DNA of 64,000 bases, taken from Aplectana chamaeleonis. Its lineage: Eukaryota > Nematoda > Chromadorea > Rhabditida > Cosmocercidae. Each line of letters opens with the position of its first letter. The first letter of the stretch is position 1. Of the stretch, positions 10,794 through 20,908 are shown one piece after another. The notes below the pieces were generated by a model. The model ran no database searches. It had not been told where the DNA came from and saw only the letters and a list, made by a program, of their open reading frames with translations. The stretch spans positions 316,001 through 380,000 of the forward strand of contig JAPDOI010000021.1 in NCBI GenBank assembly GCA_029168955.1. The letters run 5' to 3'. Both the position numbers and the translations under genes were made by a program.

Positions 10794-11591
10794 CTCGCCT
10801 TTCATGCTTTTGCGACAGCGGCAAATGCCGCACTTGGACCCACGGCAAAATCAGCATTTTGCGGCATTTGTCGCGAATCGCTAGGGCGGCGGCGGCGTTT
10901 GCCGCTATTTATCGTGCCGGGACCTTCAGTGGGCTGGCCAAACATCCCGGCTGTGGCGAAATCCGGGGATTACTCACACATTTTCAATATTTAGAAGAAG
11001 TTTTCAGTGATAATATTTGGATATTATGGGTAGCATTAGAAAAGCCTGCATTTCCGGGCCTATATCAGAGAGTATACTGTCTAATTCAGCATAGCTCGGT
11101 GATATGGATTCGGACCAAGCACGGCGAAATTGCAACAATCATTTGAATAAATGCTCGTATAATAACATCGAAACGGGAAGAGCACATCAAGACCAAATGC
11201 GTTCAAAATAGTTAGAAATCGAACGGTGAAATGAAGGATCATAACACATTTAGCGAATAAATCTTCTTGTTGTTCAGCAGAATAGATTTGAGCAAATCAC
11301 TGAATAATATTGCCAGAAATACTAGTATTTGAATAATGACGATGGCGCAGCAGAATTCCAAATTCTAGGATGAAATCAGCTGAATTCTCTGGCAAAATGC
11401 CGAGTTTGGTGACGGTCCCGAGACGATAGGTTGCGGCGAGGCCAGCGGCAGCGACACAAATGGTTCGGATCATTCTTGTCGCTGCCGCAGACACCGCGAC
11501 GGGGCCACCGAAAACGGCGACGGAGCCAGGGAAAATCAGCGACGGGGCTAGCGATTCGCGATGCCGCTGTCGCAAAAGCATGAAAGGCGAG
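10794..11591. mobile_element. MITE with CTCGCCTTTCATGC termini and TTA duplication
   Basis: Begins CTCGCCTTTCATGCTTTTGC and ends GCAAAAGCATGAAAGGCGAG. TTA flanks it at 10791-10793 and 11592-11594. A 3-bp TTA duplication suggests a PIF/Harbinger-type mobiliser, though TA alone cannot be excluded. It sits beside the preceding inverted-repeat element. Confidence 0.75.
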
Positions 11592-11802
11592 TTAGATACC
11601 ATGACAATTTCGCGGTTTTACAGCCTGTACAGTCGCCATGGATAGCATACAGGCTATTAAACGGCGAAATTCACATGGTTCCTACGCTTGCTGGTGTGGA
11701 GCGGAGGTTAGAGACAGTGAGAGAGCGGAGGGCAGACGGAGGCCCAGGCTTCGCGCGCGCGCCGCTCGCATCTCGAGTGATGTGACTTACGCCCTCTGGC
11801 AA

Positions 11803-12410
11803 AAACTCGTTTGCGACCCCGTAAGAGATTCGGGTTAGTCAATGCGTGTTGGGTCGCGTGCGCACTGCCGCCAGACGACGGCACCGACGTAACGTTGAAG
11901 CCAAAATCAAACCAGCGGTACATACGAGCCGTCTCGGGGTGGGGCTAAACCGATTCATTCCATTGTCAAGTGTGCACTCCTCGGGCTCTGCCTTCGAGTT
12001 GAGTGGAATGCGAGTGCCTGCACTTGGCTGCTCCTGCACCAACATGGGTGCTCTATCGTGGGAGCAGGCAAGAGGCGGAGCATTCCTAGAATTGATTGAT
12101 TTTTGAGAGCACAGAAAGTGCAGATTTGGCTAGGGTCCAGGTGAGTGTATAGCGGTTGGCTTAGGAGTAGGAGGAGCGCACGTGGCGTGTATGGCGTTAT
12201 CGATTTTGTCTCGTGGTTTAGCATCCCGTTCGGTGACCCGTTTCGCAAAGCGGGGAGCATTGCGTTCGCCGTCGGAGGGTTGCCCCGTCCCTTCTGTGAC
12301 GTCATCAGTCGTTTAGCATCCCGTTCACTCAACCGTTCTTGACGGCGTTCGTATGTGTTGTTTTCGATCAACGGGATGCTAAACGCCTTCGCTAACGAAG
12401 GCTGTCGGAG
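11803..12410. mobile_element. Truncated copy of the GTTAGCGAAGG inverted-repeat element
   Basis: Shares CGTTTGCGACCCCGTAAGAG, CATTGTCAAGTGTGCACTCC and the right arm (12353-12405) with the copy at 10173-10780. The left arm is absent, so it is truncated on that side. Confidence 0.75.
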
Positions 12411-12644
12411 CCGTTTTATAGAGGGTAGATGTGTTGCGTTCCCTACAGTGCGTTTACGCAAGCTCGGTTCGCATATATTATCACATATCGTCAAGCTCTG
12501 GATAAGGGGAAGCCGCGACGCTGCTATGATAGCTTTATCATAAGAGCCGAGCGAGTGTTTCTGAGAAAACACAATGGTGAAAATGGAGAAACAACCACCC
12601 CGCTCCGAAGATAGCGTGGTGCTATATGCAACCCGGCTTCCTAG

Positions 12645-13320
12645 AGATAATATATACTGCCTTTATTCGGGAGTGCACAAGCCCCCCTTTTCACCCGCAG
12701 ACGCTTCTACAGTATTGCGCCACGGCGGCGTGGTCCGTCGTAGCCCTCTCTCATCCAGTCTCTCCCAACACGTAAGACAGGCATCGACCTTCGTATGACC
12801 ACCGTCCGCATGATCGGCGATCATGTCCAGAGCCGGTGAGTTTTTTTCCAAAATTTTCACCGTTTTCAGTTGTTTGGATTTCAATTTTAATGACTTCGTA
12901 TTGGCTAAAGATTAGGGTTCACTCGAAGCTTTACACAATTCTTTGGTCTACCAAGGGATTGAGAAAACGTTTGTTCTCTTTATTTTCAACAAAAAAGTCC
13001 ATCTTCCTGAAGATTAATTGTCAGTTTCGAATCGATGGCTCATATATTCACTACTCATTACGATGACATTCGAATTAATATCGAAACGACTGACGAGAGT
13101 GAAAAATACTGAAAAAATTCACATTTTCTGAACATGATTGTGATCATGCGGATGATCGGACGGTGGTCATGCAAAAGTCGATGCCTGCCACATGGGGTAA
13201 GAGAGGACGGATGGGAGAGGGCCTCCACAGACCGCGACGCGGGGGTGCAGTACTGTAGCAACGAGTGCGGGTGAAAAAGGGGGCTTGTGCACTCCCGAAT
13301 AAAGGCAGTATACAAACCAT
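12645..13320. mobile_element. Foldback element, arms about 160 bp
   Basis: The arms at roughly 12651-12815 and 13155-13314 are inverted copies: CTTTATTCGGGAGTGCACAA against TTGTGCACTCCCGAATAAAG, and GGCATCGACCTT against AAGTCGATGCC. The spacer of about 340 bp is AT-rich and has no recognisable gene. Confidence 0.8.
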
Positions 13321-13660
13321 ACGTGCACCAGCGCACAATAAGGAACGCAATGCTTCAGTGCGATCTGGGCCGACTGTATATTTGGTAGCGACCCGATTTC
13401 AGTTGCTTGCTTGGTAATGTTTTTTCATTCGCCGTCATCGATTCATTGACCGAGTGCAAATGGTCAGGTGTCTGTTTAGATTAGCTGTCTGCGATATTGA
13501 ACAGTTTTTCTGTTTGGCCAGCGGCGAGTGGCGCATCATCATTCGTGAGATCTTCTTTTCGCGCAAATATTCCCCTTTTTACACCTCGTCAAATGCAAAA
13601 CAGTCATATTTTTTTCTCTGATGTCCCTTCTATTCTGGCTATTTCTAACTCATTCAAGTC

Positions 13661-13790
13661 CTCTTTCAGAGTTTGATCGCTGTGCGACGCGATGGCACCT
13701 TTTGAATGCAGATCGACGTGCGACGCGATCTCGATCGATTCTTATGGTTATCATCCCATCGCGTCGCACAGCGATCGAACTCTGAAAGAG
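13661..13790. repeat. Hairpin repeat with TCAGAGTTTGATCGC arms
   Basis: CTCTTTCAGAGTTTGATCGC and GCGATCGAACTCTGAAAGAG bound a 130-bp hairpin with an inner CGCGATGG/CCATCGCG pairing. A weaker relative is near 46405-46515. Confidence 0.75.
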
Positions 13791-13805
13791 ACCTAACCCT
13801 TTTCG

Positions 13806-14120
13806 CAGGGTCAAACGAGGCGTTGCGTAACTTTTCGAAATCGGAGCGACCCCCCTCATCATCAGCATTTTTTCCAAAATCAAAAATTTCTGCGATCCCC
13901 CCCCGGGGCGCGATTTTTGGGCAGTTTATATTTTATTATGAGTTCGTTCAGCAGTTGGGCTCAAGCGTATAAAACCTGAGCAATGCTACGTTCCTTTCCT
14001 TTGGGGACCAAAAATATCGAGAATTTTCGGAATTTCTCCACCAAATTTTGATTTTTGGACCGAAATTTTTGCGACCCTCTCACCCACCGTTGTGAAATTT
14101 CGCCACCCCGCTTGACCCTG
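13806..14120. mobile_element. hAT family A MITE, 315 bp
   Basis: Termini are CAGGGTCAAACGAGGCGTTG and CCCGCTTGACCCTG. The flanks CCTTTTCG and CCTTATCG match at 7 of 8 positions. Just inside the ends are copies of a TTTTGCGA(C/T)CCCCC motif shared with other hAT-type elements in the window. It ends 74 bp before the first exon of the V-ATPase gene, so it may lie within the promoter or a 5' leader. Confidence 0.85.
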
Positions 14121-14180
14121 CCTTATCGCTGTCTCTGGAAAACTTGTTGTTTCAACTATATTGTTACTGCAACCGCTTGA

Positions 14181-14199
14181 TTCGTTCATTTCAGAAATG
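14181..14199 (+). promoter_or_regulatory. Splice acceptor next to the start codon (possible SL trans-splice site)
   Basis: A pyrimidine-rich run ends in TTCATTTCAG at 14194, two bases before ATG at 14197. In nematodes this spacing is typical of spliced-leader addition. A cis intron joining an upstream non-coding exon would look the same. Confidence 0.6.
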
Positions 14200-14334
14200 T
14201 CGGAACTGGAACCTGATCAACCCGGCATTTATCGGAGTGAGCAGATGACGCTCGCACAGCTTTTCCTCCAGTCAGAAGCTGCGTACCAATGCGTCGCTGA
14301 ACTCGGTGAACTTGGACTAGTACAGTTTAGAGAT
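14195..14334 (+). CDS. unc-32: V-ATPase subunit a, exon 1 (start codon 14197)
   Basis: Encodes the N-terminus of the Vo subunit a of the vacuolar proton pump: [20 protein letters not shown], then [20 protein letters not shown] and LVQFRD. This block is almost invariant in subunit a and forms part of the cytosolic arm that contacts the V1 peripheral stalks. The ATG directly follows a splice acceptor, which fixes the start. The donor is GAT|GTGGGT at 14335. Splicing to 20610 continues the family sequence LVQFRDLNPD in phase 0. The intervening 6.3-kb intron holds two LINE copies. The orthologue choice (unc-32 rather than vha-5/6/7) rests mainly on the alternative exons downstream. Confidence 0.93.
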
Positions 14335-14430
14335 GTGGGTCGTTTATACTATAATATTTACTTGAATGATATGTCAATTAGCATATTCCTTATCATTTAC
14401 TTTTTCCTACATTTTCCTGGTCTTGCCGCG

Positions 14431-14690
14431 TCGGCATGGACCCTGAAGAGACCTTGCGTTCACTATTGAAGGTTGGCGCAAACTCGGTGCCTTGTGCTAT
14501 AGGCCGGGATCATACTTCCCGCGACAGCGACAGTGCACACCAGGCATATCGATTTTCGGTCGATGTGGATGGTAAACATTACGTCGCGTCGCTCTTCGCT
14601 GGACGTATGATCCCGGCCATAACATAAGTGCACCGAGTTTGCGCCAACCCTCACTGGGAACGCAAAGTCTCTTCAGGACCCATGCCGATC
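14431..14690. mobile_element. Foldback MITE with GTTGGCGCAAACTCGGTG core
   Basis: Arms at about 14431-14514 and 14605-14690 are inverted copies: CCTGAAGAGACCTTGCGTTC / GAACGCAAAGTCTCTTCAGG, and GTTGGCGCAAACTCGGTGC / GCACCGAGTTTGCGCCAAC. Half copies occur near 31375-31465 and 31630-31665, and a small hairpin relative at 32877-32991. It lies in intron 1. Confidence 0.85.
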
Positions 14691-14826
14691 ATATGCCTGA
14701 TTAACTGGTGATATCAAGCTGATGAAAAAAGAATATGGATGAGGAGGATTTGGGAGAAACACGCCTTCTGTTGATGTCCCGGAAGTTATCCCGAAACATT
14801 CTCGAAGTTATTTCAGAAAAAAATTC

Positions 14827-14997
14827 GGTGCTATTGCAGCAGGGGGCACTTGGCCATGTCCATTTTTCAGCTCCGAAACGACTCCCGATTTAGGAGGGGG
14901 GGGGGGGACCTCGTGTAGGTGTTCAATTTGCGCGAAAATCGGCGTGGCCGAGTGGAATGGTCGAATCTCCCCCCCCCCCCTATGCTACGATAGCACC
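14827..14997. mobile_element. MITE with GGTGCTAT termini, second copy
   Basis: Begins GGTGCTATTGCAGC and ends GCTACGATAGCACC, with G and C homopolymer runs inside each half, like the copy at 1705-1895. It lies in intron 1. Confidence 0.6.
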
Positions 14998-15526
14998 AAG
15001 TCTCCATAATAATTCGACCTATAGGCTACTTCGGAAACTTTAAAAGATTTATTTTCATTCAAGACAGTTCTCACGAAAGAAAAGATCTCGTTTTTTTTTC
15101 TTGCAGAAACCTTAGCTGGTGGTCCTTTGGATGGTAAAAATGAAGGATAAACGAAAAACAGCCAGAAATAGGCGAAAAGCGCTCGGAGCAGCAGATCCTC
15201 GGCACCAGCCCGCCCACTGAAAACGAGAGTTGTCTTTTCGAAAGAATAGCTGTCGGTACGCTGAATGCTCTTCATCTCGCGAGAAGATCCAAACATCCTC
15301 TGCTCAAAATTTTGATTTTTTAAGAACTTTAGGGAAAAGGACTGCAAAGTAAGTCTACAATTATGGTACATCAAATGTTCAAAATGGGCGTAGGGGCAGA
15401 ATCACTTGGTATGGGGAGTTAGAAATTTCATGTGAAAATTGATGGTCTTGTGTTTTTTGCTATTGTCCTCTGAATCATGGGCTTATTTGGGCAAAAACAC
15501 TAAAAAATCGAATGTTGCTCTATCGT
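14998..15526. other. Intron 1 sequence without recognised features
   Basis: AT-rich intronic DNA. A minus-strand open frame at 14985-15374 has no recognisable domain. Confidence 0.3.
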
Positions 15527-16349
15527 CAGGGACTGTCCCTGGATAACCAGATCACACTCCTCAGCCCATTCTTCGACATCTTCCCCTCAGGCGTCAGAAT
15601 CAAGAGCGGAACAGAACGTGTGAGCATTGAAGTCGCCCGCAAAGACAGCTGAAGGGGAGAGTGAGCAGTCGTACAACTGCTTAAGGAGGGGAATAGGATT
15701 ATAAGAGGGGGGACAAGATGATATAGGAGGAATATAGATGTTAAATAGAGATAAAGGGGTTTTGAGGGGGAGGTGGACAGGAATGTACTCGAGAGTACCG
15801 TCCTTAGGAGTATTAGGGATAATATGAGAAGGTAAGGCAGATTGCACAAAAGTAGACACTCCGCCCCCAAGAGCAGACCTTGGCATGTGATAGGCGGTGT
15901 ATCCCGGAATGTTAGGCTGGGGATAAGTGGTAGAAGGAGAGAGCTTGGTTTCTTGAACCATGATAACATCCGGGTGATGAGAACGTGCGAATAGAGAGAG
16001 TTCAGATAATTTGGTGCGAAGGCCGTTGAGATTAATGTGAACAATGGAGAGGGGCCGGTTGGTAATTGAGGAATCAGAGTTGCTGGGGGCAGAGCATAGA
16101 ACACAACGAAAGGATGAGTCATGATGCCTCCCAGAACTGAGGCCGGAACAGGAGAAGTGCACCCACCTTTGGCATCCGAAGCACTGGACACTTGTTTTAT
16201 GCCAGGTAACATCCTCGCCGCAGGTGGCACATGGATACTTCTGTGCTGGACCTGGATTCCTCTCGACGCCGGCCCTTTGTAATAAAATCCTCAGGAGAGC
16301 TGCGGCCGACCAGCACCTCTCCCATGACAAAAACCATTTTCTCGGAGGG

Positions 16350-16653
16350 CAGGGTCAAGCGGGGCGTTGTGTAATTTTCTGAAATCAGAGCGACCCCCTT
16401 TTCGTCCTGAATTTTTTTTTCCAAGAATCCAAATATTTTGCGATCCTCCCGAGTTGTGATTTTTGGATACTTTTTTTTGCGAAAAAAGTTGGTATTTTTT
16501 AGTAGTGGAAAGTGGTTTCTATTTTTTTCACTTCCAGAAATTTTCAGTATTGGTCCGAAATTTTGCGATCCCCCCAAACCTTCAATTCCGGCCCAAAAAT
16601 TCTGCGATCCCCCCACCCCCCGGTGCGAAATTTCACAACCACGCTTGACCCTG
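16350..16653. mobile_element. hAT family A MITE, 304 bp, exact 8-bp TSD
   Basis: Termini CAGGGTCAAGCGGGGCGTTG and CACGCTTGACCCTG, flanked by TCGGAGGG at 16342-16349 and 16654-16661. It contains several TTTTGCGATCCCCC motifs. It is inserted between the 5' ribozyme region and the 2A/PHD coding region of a family 1 LINE. Confidence 0.93.
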
Positions 16654-16664
16654 TCGGAGGGGTT

Positions 16665-16737
16665 GACGTCGGTTTGCGCGGAGGCGATCTTCTTTCCTCC
16701 ACACTGCTACGGCACGAACGTATGACATCTCGGCAGC
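16665..16737 (-). ncRNA. Predicted HDV-like ribozyme, family 1 LINE copy at 16.7 kb
   Basis: Read 5' to 3' on the minus strand: P1 GCUGCC with AGCAGU (one mismatch), P2 GAUGUC with GACGUC (one G-U), P3 ACG/CGU around the 7-nt L3 UUCGUGC, P4 GGAGG/CCUCC, and J4/2 GCGCAAACC. This is the nested double pseudoknot order of HDV-like ribozymes. The first AUG of the element lies in the 5' strand of P2. Confidence 0.65.
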
Positions 16738-16983
16738 ATTTATTGTTGTTCGACTGATTTTAGTGCTTTTAGTCTCTTAATTGCCGTTTGGGTATTTATT
16801 TCTGTTGTTGTCTTTGACACGGTTCTACCGTGTAATAAATCAAATCAAACCTATGACAAAAAAAACCACTTTGAGGCTGCAGATGAAGAAGAAGAAAATG
16901 GTTCTAGAAAAGTACATTTCATTTGGAATGGTTACTATGTGGTTCCCTTGTCTTCTTCTTATCAGCCTTATTGGAGTTTCTTC

Positions 16984-18800
16984 TCATAGGCGCAGAAAGG
17001 CGGCAACATCACTCGGCTTGTTCCACATATCACGAGCAGACAGAGAAGTAGGTCTGGCAGAGCATGAAAATAAATGTAGTGAATCGTGACCAGTATTTTG
17101 ACAGTCAGGACATTTATCCGGGACCGATTCGTCGATTCTATGTACGTAGGCTTTGAGGTACGAAGAATGACTGCAACGTAGACCCGCTAAAGTGACGCGG
17201 GAGCGTCTGGGCAGTCTCCTCACTGTCATCGACCGTAGGAGGCACACTACCAAGGACTGGATTAGGAGGTGCACAGGACAGGTATTCAGACACGAATCTG
17301 GTGTGCTCGATTTGCTGTAGCCTCTTCCTTGTGAGTTCAGAGGTGGCCCATCTTTGACGATCCAATGTAGAAATAGCGGCATGGAGCGGTGTGCGAATAT
17401 TATAGGGATGAGGACCAGATGACAGGAGCGGGTAGTTGGAATGTGCGGTATTCTTGACTGCCAATGTGGAACTGTTGAGACTGCAGTTGGCAGTGCTGTT
17501 TGACAGGAAGTATTGCACATTCTTGGTGAAGATGGGATATAGGTGTTGATTTTGGGCAGCCAGTGATGACACGAAGTGCAGTGTTTTGTACACGTTGTAG
17601 CTTGCTCCAAGAGGCGTCCGACAGATGTCTAGTCCATATCGGGGCTCCATACTCCAGAGTAGGCTGTATCATGGCCTTATATGTTGTGCGTAAAACCTCC
17701 TTTGTGCTACCCCAGGTAGTACCCGCCAGAGCACGGAGGATGTTATTTCGCGTGTTGGCATTTACAGCTAGGATGCGCGTGTTCTGATTAAAGCGCAGTG
17801 AAGGATCCAGAAAGATTCCAAGTAGTCGAGGGTGCTTAGAGAGGGGCAACTGGTTACCTTCCCAGAGAACCCTGGGATGTAGCTGATGCTCAGCCGTTGC
17901 AGTAGTGCACAAAGTGACGCTAGACTTTGAAGGAGAGACCTTTAGCTGCTTCGATTCGAGAAATTTGGCCAGGCTGCAGAGGTACTTGTTCATCTCCGTA
18001 GTGGCACGATCGATAACAGAGTCAGTGCATACAATTGTGATATCATCTGCATACAGACATAAATGGATGTTGGGCGGCGGCTTCGGAATATCAGATAGGT
18101 ATAAGGAGAATAGGCTTGGTGATAATACTCCACCTTGAGGAACGCCTGCCTTCAAGGGAACCGACTTCGACAGGTGTCCGTCGAACTTCACACGTATGGA
18201 GCGATCTTTGACGAAGTTGTCAGTCCATCGTTTGCACCAGTCGGGCATGTCGCAGTCCAGAATCGATTTTGACAGCAAGGAAGTGCTGACATTGTCGAAA
18301 GCGGCAGTCAGGTCAACTGCCACGACCAGACTTCTACCGGCGGGAGCATTCCTATTGAAACCGGCAATGATGTGTTCAGATATTGACGTTAGTGCGGTGA
18401 TGGTGGAGTGCGCCTTTTTGAAGCCATGCTGATGGACGTTCGGCTGTAGTGCGCCCTGGAGATGCGGGTTTATGATTTTCTCCGCCAACTTAGCGATAGG
18501 GGACAATAGGGATATGGGACGGTGTGACGTTGCTTTATCTTCTGGTTTGCCAGGCTTGGGAACGGGGAGAACAGTCGCTTGTTTCCAACGAGCAGGAATA
18601 ATACCATTGGTAAAGGACGAGTAGATAAGATCACTGAGTACCTCTGCGTACTGTTCCGGCAAATGCTTCAGATGAACGGCTGAAATGCCGTCTGGTCCTT
18701 CTGCCCGCGAATTCTTCATCGACTTGATGATGGTAGAGACGGAAGAAGCAGTTATGGCAGGTACGTCATGTCGACTGAGTTTTCTGATATATATAGATAT
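16984..18800 (-). pseudogene. LINE family 2 reverse transcriptase and C-terminal CCHC domain
   Basis: From about 18800 down to 17400 one open frame holds the RT: KAEGPDGISA-type fingers (SRAEGPDGISAVHLKHLP), PISLLSPIAKLAEKI, HGFKKAHSTITAL, VVAVDLTAAFDNVS (first catalytic Asp), GVPQGGVLSPSLFSLYLSD and HLCLYADDITIVC with an intact YADD box. The thumb and connection continue (HPRLLGIFLDPSLRF, LEYGAPIWTRHLSDASW). A frameshift near 17450-17600 precedes the C-terminus RRSRVTLAGLRCSHSSYLKA and the knuckle CPDCQNTGHDSLHLFSC. The reading frame ends at 16984. Confidence 0.9.
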
Positions 18801-18803
18801 ATA

Positions 18804-18951
18804 ATTAGGATATAAGGCTGCCTGTCAGCTTGGAAAACTCTATGCTTCTGCTTCATCTCGCCGCAACAAAGAGCATCTGTGCTCTTTGTTGCGGCGAGAT
18901 GAAGCAGAAGCATAGAGTTTTCCAAGCTGACAGGCAGCCTTATATCCTAAT
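18804..18951. repeat. Perfect 72-bp palindrome with 4-nt loop inside the LINE
   Basis: 18804-18875 and 18880-18951 are exact inverted copies separated by TCTG. The right arm is the normal element sequence, as judged from the homologous region at 62490-62560. The left arm is a folded-back duplicate that replaces a few tens of bases between the linker and the RT. Confidence 0.95.
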
Positions 18952-20470
18952 TCGAATCTGCCCGAGGGGAACTCAAGCATATTGCGCGCAGGTGCCATCT
19001 TCTTCCCAGATAGTCGTTTTAGAATGCTCCACGCTTGTTTGCTATCAGTCGCAAAGTTGATGGATTCAGTGTACTCTCTCCAGCGTTTCTGCTTGTAATC
19101 GTTCAGCACTTTAGAGATCTCCTCTGATAGTAGTGAAATGCACGGATCGGAAGGATCAGTTCTGCGTCTGTCGTCCCGTTGTGTGATTAGCTCCAGTGCT
19201 TCCTTTGGTACGTTAGGGTGGAACGTTCTTACACGACCGGTCGGAATGGCTATTCTGGAGGCATCGCATATGGTGTCGACGACGAACTTCTCTTTGTCAT
19301 GAACAGAGCCAGCTAGTGGATAGTTGGCTACCCGGCTGAGTAGCACCTCCTTAAACAGGACCCAGTTAGCCTTATTGTAGTTGGTGTAACATTTGCTACG
19401 GGAGCCAGAGAAAGGTGCGAGATGACTATTAAGAGACAGATCCAATGTTGTGCTGATGGGTACATGATCACTGGCCATGGCCACAGATGTGAACCAGTTA
19501 CAAGACATGGCAAGAGAAGAGGAAACGAACGTGATGTCAGGTGAGGAGGGCCTGCCCGTCGATGGGAGACGAGTACGAGAATCTTCATTTATAGGGATTA
19601 GGTCACAATCATCCGCAAAAAGCTCAAGTAGTTCTCCTCTGTCATCGGGATCTAGGGAGGAGAACCAGGAAGAGGAATGAGCATTAAAGTCACCAGCCAT
19701 GACAACAGATGAGGATGAGAGGATTGAATATACATCATGTAAGTATGGAGTGGGATCAAATGAGTTGGGACAAGAGGTGGATGGGGAATGTAAACATTGA
19801 TAATATCTAGAGGACAGCTTTGCAATACTATATGAACTCCTATACATTCAACAACATTATCATTGGGGAGGACAATAAGGTGAGATGGAATTGAAGATTT
19901 TACAAAAGTTGACACGCCACCGCCATGTGATGAACGGGGAATATGATAGGATGTATAGCCGGGAAGGCGGGGCTGAGAAGGGGAGGACACGCTAAGTTTG
20001 GTCTCCTGTAGAAGGATGACGTCAGGTTGTGAGGGTTCAATGTACAATGTAAGTTCCATAAGTTTGGCACGCAAGCCATTAATATTGAGTTGAAAAATGT
20101 TGAGGCTATGAAGAGGAACCGTAGAAGGTGAATTAATACAAGACATACAACAATAGGCATCAGTGTAATCATTGTAGCTAGTTAACCCCGAACATTTGAG
20201 GTGTACCCAGCCAAGGCAACCACCGCACTGGATGCTCGCATGTTGTGCCGACAATCCACAATGACGGCATGGATATCGCGGTGTCTTGTTTCGCGGTCCA
20301 GGTTTCTTCTCAATGCCAGCTCGTAACAGTAGAATACCAAGGAGTGTAGCAGCCAGCCATTTACACTCCCACACAGAAAAAACTCCTCGTGGAGTTGTTG
20401 ATGCTCGTTTGATGAGTCTTCTTGATCTTGGTAGTCGACTCCACAGATCCACCACGCGAAGGTTGAGCAT
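18840..20470 (-). pseudogene. LINE family 2 N-terminal half: 2A-like motif, PHD finger, endonuclease
   Basis: The frame opens at ATG 20470, inside the ribozyme, 9 nt from the element's 5' end. Residues 43-59 read LLGILLLRAGIEKKPGP (2A-like motif at 20294-20317). A Cys/His PHD-like finger follows (YPCRHCGLS, QCGGCLGWVHLKCSGL, CCMSC). The endonuclease then has FQLNINGLRAKLMELTLYIE, PDVILLQETKL and GGGVSTFVKS. A frameshift near 19680-19800 moves to the second frame, which carries VVMAGDFNAHSSSWF, DDRGELLELFADDCDL and ASDHVPISTTLDLS, then the linker to RT. PHD-like fingers in such elements may guide chromatin targeting (inference). Confidence 0.88.
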
Positions 20471-20479
20471 CTCGGATCC
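20400..20479 (-). ncRNA. Predicted HDV-like ribozyme at the exact 5' end of the family 2 LINE
   Basis: Read on the minus strand from 20479: P1 GGAUCC/GGAUCU, P2 GAUGCUC/GAGCAUC (7 bp, perfect), P3 ACC/GGU around L3 UUCGCGU, P4 GAGUC/GACUC, and J4/2 AUCAAAC. The order and spacing fit the HDV nested pseudoknot: P3 has 3 bp with a 7-nt loop, and the P1 3' strand follows P3 directly. The first base is the first base after the target duplication. The AUG of the protein frame lies in P2. Compared with family 1, the P1, P3 and P4 pairs differ in sequence but keep pairing. Confidence 0.75.
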
Positions 20480-20609
20480 GGTTCCCTTGTAAGCGTCACC
20501 ACTACTTGTAAAATTAGTTCTTGCTGAGGCGAAAAGTCGAAGGGATCGTTCTGACTCACAACGCTTTTCTTAACTTTATCCTTAATCCGTCCAACTTGAT
20601 CTATTACAG

Positions 20610-20688
20610 CTCAATCCGGATACGAATGCCTTCCAGCGAAAGTATGTGAATGAGGTCCGTCGATGTGATGAGATGGAAAGGAAACTAA
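20610..20688 (+). CDS. unc-32: V-ATPase subunit a, exon 2
   Basis: Acceptor CTATTACAG ends at 20609 and the donor is GTGAGT at 20689. The exon encodes LNPDTNAFQRKYVNEVRRCD followed by EMERKL, continuing exon 1 without a gap and ending in phase 1. This is the start of the long helical N-terminal arm of subunit a. The exon lies 130 bp after the 5' end of an antisense LINE that fills the intron. Confidence 0.95.
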
Positions 20689-20908
20689 GTGAGTGGTCAT
20701 TACTGGCTTGAGTGGAGCTCATTGTTACAGCATGGATGTGGAGCATACTGTAGTGGATATTTCAACTAATCAACCGTTTACTTTGAAAAAAAAAAGAAAT
20801 CAGTGTCCGTAATCCCATCGAGGTCGTTGTGTGAAATGTCTCCGCCCTCACGTACCAACTACTACTTTCAGTTGAATGTCAAGCCGTGTATGGCCGGTTA
20901 CTTTTTAG

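Larger units (their letters stand above)
15527..16737 (-). pseudogene. PHD-EN LINE, family 1, 3'-truncated copy split by a hAT MITE
   Basis: The minus strand starts at 16737 with a predicted ribozyme (16665-16737). After a hAT MITE (16350-16653) it encodes LLRILLQRAGVERNPGP (2A-like motif at 16247-16270). A PHD-type finger follows (CATCGEDV.., CFGCQRWVHFSCSGL, CVLC), then an APE endonuclease start (VHINLNGLRTKLSEL, PDVIMVQETKL, GGGVSTFV, VFAGDFNAH). A frameshift near 15590 and a break at about 15530 leave no RT. Truncation of the 3' rather than the 5' side is unusual for target-primed insertion and implies a later deletion or rearrangement. Confidence 0.85.
16951..20479 (-). mobile_element. 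Full-length PHD-EN-RT LINE, family 2, 3.5 kb, 10-bp TSD
   Basis: The 10-bp duplication GGTTCCCTTG flanks it at 16941-16950 and 20480-20489. The 5' end (20479) begins with a predicted HDV-like ribozyme, and the 3' end finishes in a GAAGAAGA-type tail. The coding order is 2A-like motif, PHD finger, APE endonuclease, RT and a CCHC knuckle. Damage is limited to a few frameshifts and one 72-bp inverted duplication, so the copy is young. It lies in intron 1 of the V-ATPase gene, antisense to it, and ends only 130 bp before exon 2. Confidence 0.92.

Noticed and set aside
14861..14990. Long poly-G/poly-C runs as possible quadruplex switches
   Set aside because: They occur inside the two halves of a MITE and recur in many MITEs here. 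No evidence of a regulatory role.
15526..16230. Leucine-rich minus-strand frame resembling a membrane protein
   Set aside because: It is the shifted frame of the LINE endonuclease. The true frame has GDFNAH and other endonuclease motifs.
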